A model generated the notes under the pieces. The model did no database searches and had not been told where the DNA came from. It saw nothing but the letters and a program-made list of their open reading frames with translations. From assembly GCF_007992455.1 (NCBI RefSeq), contig NZ_BKAH01000016.1:1-49809 (forward strand): a stretch of 49,809 nt of DNA, given 5' to 3'. Positions 44,167 through 49,809 of the stretch are shown here, piece by piece. A program made the position numbers and the translations under genes. Numbering within the stretch: position 1 is the first letter of the stretch; every line of letters begins with the position of its first letter. The stretch comes from Microbacterium saccharophilum. Its GTDB lineage: Bacteria > Actinomycetota > Actinomycetes > Actinomycetales > Microbacteriaceae.

Positions 44167-44754
44167 ATGACCGACGGCATCGACAACGCGAAGCGAGCGA
44201 TGCGCGCCGATCTCCGGGAGCGGCGACAGCAGCGCTCCGCCGCCGCGCTGGATGCCGCCGAGGAGGGCGTGAAGGCGCAGCTGGACCGGCTCGTCGACGA
44301 CCTCGGGGTGCGCTCCATGTCGTGCTTTCTCTCGACGACGACCGAGCCCGGCACGCGCGAGTTCATCCGGGATGCCGTGCAGCGCGGCATCCGGGTGCTG
44401 CTGCCGATCACGCGCGCGGACGGCCTGCTCGACTGGGCGGTCGCCGAGGCGGATGCCGACGTGACGGAGGGCATCTTCGGGATGCCGGAGCCCGTCGCCG
44501 ATGTGCTGAGCCCGCTCGCCGTCAACGACGTCGACCTGCTCGTCATCCCCGCTGCCGCCGTCGACCGCACGGGCATGCGCCTGGGCTGGGGACGCGGCTA
44601 CTTCGACAAGACCATCGGCTCGATGGAGCAGTGCCCGCCCGTCTACGCCGTCATCTTCGACTCCGAACTCGTCGACGAGGTCCCCCGCGACCTGCACGAC
44701 CAGCCCGTCGACGGCGTCGTCACCCCGACGCGCACCGTCTCGCTCACCCACTGA
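44167..44754 (+). CDS. 5-formyltetrahydrofolate cyclo-ligase
   Basis: A 195-residue ATP-dependent enzyme returning 5-formyl-THF to 5,10-methenyl-THF. NAKRAMRADLRERRQQRS is the N-terminal family helix, SCFLSTTTEPGTREFI and GIRVLLPIT follow, and GMRLGWGRGYFDKTI is the nucleotide/folate-binding signature near residues 138-152. The ATG at 44167 is chosen from the TACAAT spacing; it gives normal length, while an in-frame ATG at 44083 would add 28 unrelated residues. A small FmdB-type gene follows after 14 bases. Confidence 0.93.
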   Translation: MTDGIDNAKRAMRADLRERRQQRSAAALDAAEEGVKAQLDRLVDDLGVRSMSCFLSTTTEPGTREFIRDAVQRGIRVLLPITRADGLLDWAVAEADADVTEGIFGMPEPVADVLSPLAVNDVDLLVIPAAAVDRTGMRLGWGRGYFDKTIGSMEQCPPVYAVIFDSELVDEVPRDLHDQPVDGVVTPTRTVSLTH

Positions 44755-44768
44755 TCACCCGAGGACCC

Positions 44769-45050
44769 ATGCCCACCTACGCCTATGCCTGCAAGGAGTG
44801 CGGACACCGCTTCGACGCGACCCAGTCCTTCTCCGAACCCACCCTCACCGAGTGCCCCGTGTGCGCCGGGCCCCTGCGCAAGGAGTACGGCTCGATCGGC
44901 GTGACGTTCAACGGCTCCGGGTTCTACCGCACCGATTCCCGCGCGAGTACCGGTTCGGGCACGAGCGGGTCAAGCGCTGGCGGCTCCTCGTCTTCTGCGT
45001 CATCATCGAAGTCCGAGGCAAAGGCCTCGCCGGCACCGTCGGGATCGTAG
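44769..45050 (+). CDS. FmdB-family zinc ribbon protein
   Basis: A 93-residue protein. The zinc ribbon is PTYAYACKECGHRFDATQSF with CxxC, then TECPVCAGPLRK with the second CxxC. GVTFNGSGFYRTDSR follows as in actinobacterial FmdB-like proteins. The rest is a Ser/Gly/Ala-rich, probably disordered tail. The function of the family is unsettled (regulatory or ribosome/assembly-linked proposals). GAGGA precedes the ATG. It lies between the 5-FCL gene and mscL, in the same direction. Confidence 0.88.
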   Translation: MPTYAYACKECGHRFDATQSFSEPTLTECPVCAGPLRKEYGSIGVTFNGSGFYRTDSRASTGSGTSGSSAGGSSSSASSSKSEAKASPAPSGS

Positions 45051-45083
45051 CCCGGCGGAAGTCGGCTGACGAAAGGAGCTGAC

Positions 45084-45530
45084 ATGCTCAAGGGCTTCAA
45101 AGACTTCATCATGCGCGGCAATGTCATCGACCTCGCCGTCGCCGTCGTCATCGGCGGTGCCTTCACGGCGGTCGTGAACGCGATCGTGGCGAGCGTCATC
45201 AATCCGATCGTCGCGCTGTTCTACCAGCCCGATGAGAACGGCAACATCGGTCCGACGCTCACCGGCATCTACGGGCAGGAGGTCGCCTTCCCGCTGGGCG
45301 ACCTGATCACCGCGATCATCAGCTTCCTGGCCGTCGCGCTCGTCGTGTACTTCGTGTTCGTCGTGCCGATGAACCGCTTCAAGGAGCGTCAGGCCGCGAA
45401 GGCCGGCGTGGTCGAGGAGGCGGAGCCGATGCCCACCGAGGCGGAGCTGCTCATCCAGATCCGCGACCTGCTCGAGCAGAACGGCACTGCGGCGGGAACC
45501 CCCGCCCCGGGAACGACCCGCCTGCCCTGA
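45084..45530 (+). CDS. mscL: Large-conductance mechanosensitive channel MscL
   Basis: A 148-residue channel subunit that opens under membrane tension to release solutes in osmotic downshock. MLKGFKDFIMRGNVIDLAVAVVIGGAFTAVVNAIV is the N-terminal amphipathic helix and TM1 pore helix. A periplasmic loop follows, then TM2 (LITAIISFLAVALVVYFVFVVPMN) and the cytoplasmic helical bundle (AELLIQIRDLLEQ). AAAGGAG lies six bases before the ATG. It probably shares a transcript with the FmdB-type gene 33 bases upstream, and converges with a small gene. Confidence 0.96.
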   Translation: MLKGFKDFIMRGNVIDLAVAVVIGGAFTAVVNAIVASVINPIVALFYQPDENGNIGPTLTGIYGQEVAFPLGDLITAIISFLAVALVVYFVFVVPMNRFKERQAAKAGVVEEAEPMPTEAELLIQIRDLLEQNGTAAGTPAPGTTRLP

Positions 45531-45537
45531 TCGAACC

Positions 45538-45741
45538 TCAGTAGTGCGGCGGGACGTCGTTCCGCAGGCGCTCGTCATTGGGTCCGGATGCCCCGGCCGC
45601 GCGTGATGCGCCGGCCGGGGCATCCGTCGTCTCGGCCTCGTCGACGGCGAGCGGCTCCGCGATCGTTCCGGGCGCAGGGGTCAGGCGCGCGCGACGAGCC
45701 CCGGGGACCCGCACGATCCGCTGACGCTCGTCACGGGACAT
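45538..45741 (-). CDS. Small conserved protein (RIVRVPG...DVPPHY type)
   Basis: A 67-residue basic then acidic protein. The N-terminal RIVRVPGARRARLTPAPGT and C-terminal GPNDERLRNDVPPHY blocks are conserved in short Microbacteriaceae proteins, from memory; the middle is Ala/Glu/Asp rich and variable. It has no membrane segment. Its start overlaps the end of the helicase-like gene by 11 bases, which indicates translation from the same transcript and a possible partner role. Function unknown. Confidence 0.7.
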   Translation of the reverse strand: MSRDERQRIVRVPGARRARLTPAPGTIAEPLAVDEAETTDAPAGASRAAGASGPNDERLRNDVPPHY

Positions 45742-48700
45742 CGATCGGCTGCGTCTCGGCTTCGGCGGTGGGCGTCTGCGGCAGCACCCCGAGGATCGCG
45801 GCGACCCGCGATGCGACGCCGGCGGGGTCGCTGTAGAGGTCGAACGCGTGCACGCGGATGTAGTGCCAGCCGAGGCGGCGCAGCACCTGCGGGCGCAGGC
45901 GCAGGGCCTCGCGGAGCGACTCCCCCGTCGACTCGGGGTCGCTCTCCGCGACGACGGCCTTGCCCCCGTACTGCGCGACGAGCGGCAGGCGGCCGCGGTA
46001 GTCGACGTCGACCGACACGCCGAGGGCCCGCAGCTGCTGCGCGAGCGCGAGGGTCAGCGGGTCGGCGAGGTCCTCCAGGCGCGACTCGCGGGCACGGGCC
46101 GCGACGCCGCCGAGGATCGACATCAGGGTCGCGGCGCCGTACTCGAGCCGGCCGTCGTCGAACGAGGAGGGACGGATGGAGGACACGACGACCATCGAAC
46201 GGCGCGCGCGGGTCATCCCGACGGTGAGGAGGCGCTCCCCGTCCGGGCCGGACAGGTCGCCGAAGTCGCTGAGGACGCGGCCGTGCTTGGTGAGGCCGAA
46301 GCCGAGCGAGAAGATGACGCGGTCGCGGCTCTCCGCGACCGACTCCTCGAGGCCCAGGACGGCGAACGGCTCGGCGGTGTCGCGGCCGACGAAGTCGGCG
46401 ACGTCCGAACGGCCCGCGAACGCGGCCGCGACGGCGGCGCGGACGCGCTCGACGTGGCGCGTCGAGGCCGTGACGACCATGAGCGACTCGGTGGGACGGT
46501 TCACGGCGTGCTCGACGACGAGCGTCACGACGCGCGCGACCTCCGCGTCCGGGCTCTCGACCGCGCCGGTGACGGGGTCGGGGGTGCCCGAGCCGCCCTC
46601 GATGTAGTCGACGCTGAGGCTGCCGCGTCCCAGGTACGACCCGGCCCAGGGCAGGGAGACCAGCTCGCCGTCGTAGAAGGCGTCGTTGACGAGCTCGGCG
46701 AGGTCCTCGCCGCCGGCCCGGTAGCTGCGGGTGAGCTTCGCGGTGGGGATGAGGTCGGCGAGCCGCTCGAACAGGCTCGTATCGTCGAACGGCACCTCGG
46801 GCTCGTCCTCCTGCGCCACGAGGCCCGCGCCGACGCGGAACGGGGTCGGCTTCTGGGTCACGGGGTCGCCGAACACGACGACCTGGCGCGCCCGCCGCAC
46901 GGCGGGGGCGGCCTCGGCGAGGCAGATCGCCGCGGCATCCGCGATGATCACGACGTCGAAGTCGGGGTAGTCGGGGATCGCGGGCACCTCGTAGGGCGAG
47001 GCGAGCCAGACCGGGGCGAGGGTGCGCAGCAGCGTCGGCGCCGTCGCGATCAGCTCGGCCGCCGTCGCGGTCCCGCCGCGGAGGGCGGTCTTCAGCGCCG
47101 CGGCCTCGGCGGCCTCGTCGACGATCGCGATCTTCCAGCGCGTGGCGAGCTCGGCGGCCAGGAGCGGACCGGCCGAGGCGGCGTGCGCCTCGTCGACGAG
47201 GCGGAAGTCGCGCTCGAGGCGGTCGACGACGGACGTGTTCGCGCCGAGCAGGGCGCGGTCGGTGCGGAGCATGGCCTCCAGGGCCGACTGCCACCAGGCG
47301 AATTCGAACTCCGCCGCCACTCGGCTCTCCGGCACGTGCCGCACGGACAGTTCGGTGAGCAGCCGCTCGAGGCCGAGCTCGGCGAGCTCTCCGCGGAGCG
47401 TCGCGCGCTCGACGAGGTTGTCGAAGACGTCGGAGTCGGCGGCCAGGCCCGCGAGCGTCCGCACGAGCTGCGGGACCGGGAGGCCCGCGAGGGCCTCCGT
47501 GCGCCCGAGCGCACGGTCGAGGTCGGCGAGGTCGGCATCCACGCGCTGCCAGGCGGTCGCGACGTCGTCGAGGCCCAGCGGGATCTCCGGCGTGACACCG
47601 GCCTCGACGAGCCGCTGCCACTGCGCACGCTGCTGCTGCACGCGCAGGAGCGACTCGTGCATGTCGGTGATGTGCATCCCCGGGCGGACGTACTCCCGGG
47701 AGAGGCGCTTGAGGCGGCGGCGGTTGCTCGCGGACATCGTGGCCGTGTCGCGGCGGGGGCCGTGCGCCTGGATGAGCTCGTCGAGGGGCCGCTCGAAGAC
47801 CGTGAGGCTGAACCGGTCGAGCGAGGCGCGGATGCCCTGCAGCAGCCGGATGTACTGGCCCATTTCGGCGACCGTCGAGAACGGACGCATGCGGGTCTGG
47901 CCGATGAGCTCGTAGCCGCGCTCGAGGATCGCGGGCACCTCGTGACGGTGCAGGCGCCCGGCGAGGGCGTGCGCGGAGCGCGCCTGCTCGGTGGTCGCGA
48001 ACGCGACGCCGTACCAGGGCGAGTCGTCCGGGCCGAAGCGGAACTCGCCGAGGCGGGCGGCGGTCGCGAGCGCCGTCGCGGCCTCCGCGCGGCGGGTGGA
48101 GAGCGTCTGCAGGGTCGACAGGTCGAACCGGGTCTGCGCGCTCGGCTGCGGCGTGGTCTTCGCGATCGTCGCGAGGGTGCGCAGCGCCTCCAGCGGCGAG
48201 ACGCCGACCTGCGGATGCCGTCCGGTCAGCGAGCCGCGGTAGTCGCGGAGCACGGTGCGCAGGCGGACGAGCGCGTCGTCGACCTCGGCGACCTTGGGCT
48301 GCTCGGCCTTCTCGTTGCGGGCGATGGCGCGGATGAGGTCGCGGTGCAGCCGGCTCGGGGAGACGGCGAGGCCGGGGAGCCCGATCTTGCCGAGCCGGTG
48401 CCGCACGCCCTCGAGCGTGGACCGGCGGGCGCTCACGACGAGCACGCGCTTGCCGGCGCGGACGAGCTCGCCGACTGCGTTGATGACCGTCTGCGTGCCG
48501 CCGGTCCCCGGCAGGGTGTGCACGGCGAGCAGCTGCCCGGCGACGATCCGGGCGAGGAGGGCCTCCTGCTCGGCATCCGCGTCGAGGAGAAGACGATCGG
48601 ATGCCGGTGGCCGGTCGTCGGCGCTGACGTACTCCGGCACGCCGCGGACGAGCGCGAGGTCCTCGCGGTCGGCCTCGTGGCCGGCGAGCGCGTTGAGCAC

Positions 48701-49447
48701 GGGGTGGTCGAGGTACCCGCTGTCGCGCTCCATGTGCGAGGCGACGTCGGCGAAGGTGGACACGATGAGGCGCGGCTGCACCGTGAACGTGTCGACGTGC
48801 GCCGTGAGGGCGCGGAGGTGGTCGATGACCGGCTGCGGCTTGAAGACGCCCGCATCGTGAGCGAGCCCGGCGAGCGCGCGGCCGTCGAGGTCGAGGCCGA
48901 AGTGCGTGCGGGCGGCGTGGACGAGTTCGGGGTTCACCGTGAACGCGCCGTGCAGCTTCAGGTCGAAGTCGGAGTGGTGCCGGCGGATCGCGAGGGGGCG
49001 CAGGAGCACGGGGGCGGTGTAGTTGACGCCGCCGATCCGCCAGGATGCCATCCCGACGGCGAGGTGGACGGTGTCCAGCCCCCGCGCCGTGCGCAGCTCG
49101 ACGTCCTTCGCGGCGATGCGCTCGGCGGCCAGGCGCGCGGTGCGGAGGGCGACCTCGTCGCGGAAGAGGTTCGACAGGAGGGTGGAGCGGCCGGTGATGA
49201 ACTGCGGCAGGCTCCCGGGGTGGGCGTTGGTGATCTCGATGCCCGCGTCGCCGGCGTCCGTGTAGTGCAGGAGGGTGGAGGTCCCGCCCAGCTGGGCGGC
49301 CTCCTCCCGGAGTCGGCGCCGCTCGGGCTCGGCGACATGCCCCACGACGACTCCCGGTTCTGACAGCTCGAGGTCGGATGGGGTCACCGGCACCTCGCGC
49401 TCGGCGTCGCTGACGCCGGCCGCGGCATTGCCCTCTGGTCGCCACAC
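45731..49447 (-). CDS. Large UPF1-like superfamily 1 helicase homologue with altered Walker motifs
   Basis: A 1,238-residue protein. Residues 1-about 290 are an N-terminal domain with no named fold. The helicase part starts with LLLDADAEQEALLARIVAGQ and the P-loop LPGTGGTQT (312-320), where Gly317 replaces the usual Lys. A long helical insertion (about 380-800) follows. The Walker B region reads VVIIADAAA (Asp837 kept, usual Glu is Ala838). LTRSYRAGGEDLAELVNDAFYDGEL, VIFSLGFGL and VGMTRARRSMVVVSS (near 1078) match motifs IV-VI. The last 100 residues resemble a restriction-endonuclease-like C-terminal domain (GGKAVVAESD...LGWHYIRVHAFDLYSDP). ATP use is doubtful. TAAGGT seven bases before the GTG supports the start. 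Confidence 0.82.
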   Translation of the reverse strand: MWRPEGNAAAGVSDAEREVPVTPSDLELSEPGVVVGHVAEPERRRLREEAAQLGGTSTLLHYTDAGDAGIEITNAHPGSLPQFITGRSTLLSNLFRDEVALRTARLAAERIAAKDVELRTARGLDTVHLAVGMASWRIGGVNYTAPVLLRPLAIRRHHSDFDLKLHGAFTVNPELVHAARTHFGLDLDGRALAGLAHDAGVFKPQPVIDHLRALTAHVDTFTVQPRLIVSTFADVASHMERDSGYLDHPVLNALAGHEADREDLALVRGVPEYVSADDRPPASDRLLLDADAEQEALLARIVAGQLLAVHTLPGTGGTQTVINAVGELVRAGKRVLVVSARRSTLEGVRHRLGKIGLPGLAVSPSRLHRDLIRAIARNEKAEQPKVAEVDDALVRLRTVLRDYRGSLTGRHPQVGVSPLEALRTLATIAKTTPQPSAQTRFDLSTLQTLSTRRAEAATALATAARLGEFRFGPDDSPWYGVAFATTEQARSAHALAGRLHRHEVPAILERGYELIGQTRMRPFSTVAEMGQYIRLLQGIRASLDRFSLTVFERPLDELIQAHGPRRDTATMSASNRRRLKRLSREYVRPGMHITDMHESLLRVQQQRAQWQRLVEAGVTPEIPLGLDDVATAWQRVDADLADLDRALGRTEALAGLPVPQLVRTLAGLAADSDVFDNLVERATLRGELAELGLERLLTELSVRHVPESRVAAEFEFAWWQSALEAMLRTDRALLGANTSVVDRLERDFRLVDEAHAASAGPLLAAELATRWKIAIVDEAAEAAALKTALRGGTATAAELIATAPTLLRTLAPVWLASPYEVPAIPDYPDFDVVIIADAAAICLAEAAPAVRRARQVVVFGDPVTQKPTPFRVGAGLVAQEDEPEVPFDDTSLFERLADLIPTAKLTRSYRAGGEDLAELVNDAFYDGELVSLPWAGSYLGRGSLSVDYIEGGSGTPDPVTGAVESPDAEVARVVTLVVEHAVNRPTESLMVVTASTRHVERVRAAVAAAFAGRSDVADFVGRDTAEPFAVLGLEESVAESRDRVIFSLGFGLTKHGRVLSDFGDLSGPDGERLLTVGMTRARRSMVVVSSIRPSSFDDGRLEYGAATLMSILGGVAARARESRLEDLADPLTLALAQQLRALGVSVDVDYRGRLPLVAQYGGKAVVAESDPESTGESLREALRLRPQVLRRLGWHYIRVHAFDLYSDPAGVASRVAAILGVLPQTPTAEAETQPIDVP

Positions 49448-49460
49448 ACGAGAAACCTTA
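49448..49460 (-). promoter_or_regulatory. -10 element for leaderless helicase-like gene
   Basis: TAAGGT (49455-49460, minus strand), seven bases before the GTG at 49447. The remaining bases up to 49633 hold no gene; CATCAT six bases before the ogt-like ATG is a weak counterpart on the plus strand. Confidence 0.5.
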
Positions 49461-49633
49461 GGCGGCGTACCTGCGCGTTGCGTGCAGCACCCCCGAGTTT
49501 CGCGGGATTGCCGCCCCTGCGCGACGCGCCGGTCCGATCAGCGGTTCCTCCCCCGCGCCCGTCCGAGGCCCGCGATCCACAGACCCGCCTCGACGGGCGG
49601 TCGACGGCATCCCCGCAACGCCATCATGGAGGC

Positions 49634-49809
49634 ATGACCTCCCCCGCGTACTCGGTGCACCCGACACCGATCGGCGAGGCCCTCATCGTCGTCACCGATG
49701 AGGGCCTCGTCACCCTCGACATCCTCGACGCGCCCGTCGATGCGGTCCTGAGCGGCCTGTCCGCCCGCCTGCACGCCGTCCCCGCGGAGGACGCGGCGGC
49801 GACGGCGGG
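49634..49809 (+). CDS. Methylated-DNA--protein-cysteine methyltransferase, N-terminal fragment
   Basis: The first 58 codons of a gene cut by the window end. The pattern YSVHPTPIGEALIVVTDEGLVTLDILD is the N-terminal ribonuclease-H-like strand region of Ogt/AGT proteins, which transfer alkyl groups from O6-alkylguanine to a cysteine. The active-site PCHR motif would lie beyond the window. The GGAGG just before the ATG is only one base away, so a leaderless start is possible. It is divergent from the helicase-like gene. Call based on the N-terminal pattern only. Confidence 0.7.
   Translation, partial: MTSPAYSVHPTPIGEALIVVTDEGLVTLDILDAPVDAVLSGLSARLHAVPAEDAAATA

Noticed and set aside
45848..49363. 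A 1,171-codon open frame antisense to the helicase-like gene
   Set aside because: Composition is that of a shadow frame; the minus-strand protein has recognisable helicase motifs and a promoter.

Overview
The window is very GC-rich, densely coded DNA from an actinobacterium, most likely Microbacterium or a close relative in Microbacteriaceae. This placement is inferred from GC-rich third codon positions, a class Ib ribonucleotide reductase operon with NrdR-like boxes, a tRNA gene without an encoded CCA, sugar ABC importers lacking their own ATPase, and many start codons lying 6-7 nt behind a TANNNT hexamer (leaderless transcripts). No phage, IS element, CRISPR array or rRNA was seen. Most of the window looks like chromosomal housekeeping and metabolism.

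Layout. 1-2.7 kb: end of an RsmC-type methyltransferase, then DoxX-like, patatin-like, DUF3817 and MarR genes. 2.8-5.6 kb: a tetR-Old Yellow Enzyme pair divergent from a short-chain dehydrogenase resembling 3-alpha-hydroxysteroid dehydrogenase. 5.8-9.6 kb: nrdHIEF, with paired NrdR-like boxes and a run of DnaA-box-like sequences upstream. 10-14.8 kb: MFS exporter, acyl-CoA dehydrogenase, CsoR-family sensor, DUF445 and a gamma-glutamylcyclotransferase-like gene. 14.8-21.5 kb: histidine utilisation, with hutG on the plus strand, hutHUI on the minus strand and a divergent IclR regulator whose start lies in a repeated operator-like sequence. 21.6-28 kb: LacI regulator, sugar ABC importer (binding protein and two permeases) and a glycogen-debranching-type glycosidase, with a clear promoter and LacI-type operator. 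28.1-32 kb: NhaA antiporter fused to a DsbA-like domain, a cNMP-domain/thioredoxin-reductase-like flavoprotein lacking the redox cysteines, and a small UBP-type zinc finger protein. 32-35 kb: YbaK deacylase, leucine-type dehydrogenase, a duplicated long hairpin repeat and an FNT-family nitrite/formate channel. 35-41 kb: a tightly overlapping nirB-nirD-cysG-hemD-cbiX operon for nitrite reduction and siroheme synthesis, converging on the FNT gene. 41.3-45.7 kb: tRNA-Ala(CGC), a coiled-coil membrane protein, RimJ-type acetyltransferase, galU, 5-FCL, FmdB-like protein and mscL. 45.5-49.8 kb: a small conserved protein, a 1,238-residue UPF1-like helicase homologue with altered Walker motifs, and the start of an Ogt-type alkyltransferase.

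Functional themes. NirBD needs siroheme: CysG-like, HemD and CbiX supply it, and the FNT channel facing the operon could bring in nitrite. HutH, HutU, HutI and HutG together would take histidine to glutamate and formamide. The ABC importer and glycosidase form a sugar uptake and hydrolysis unit. The most unusual parts are the NhaA-DsbA / cysteine-less flavoprotein / UBP zinc-finger cluster (28.1-32 kb), the helicase-like protein without a Walker A lysine, the duplicated hairpin at 33.75-34.0 kb, and the operator repeat written into the N-terminus of the IclR regulator.
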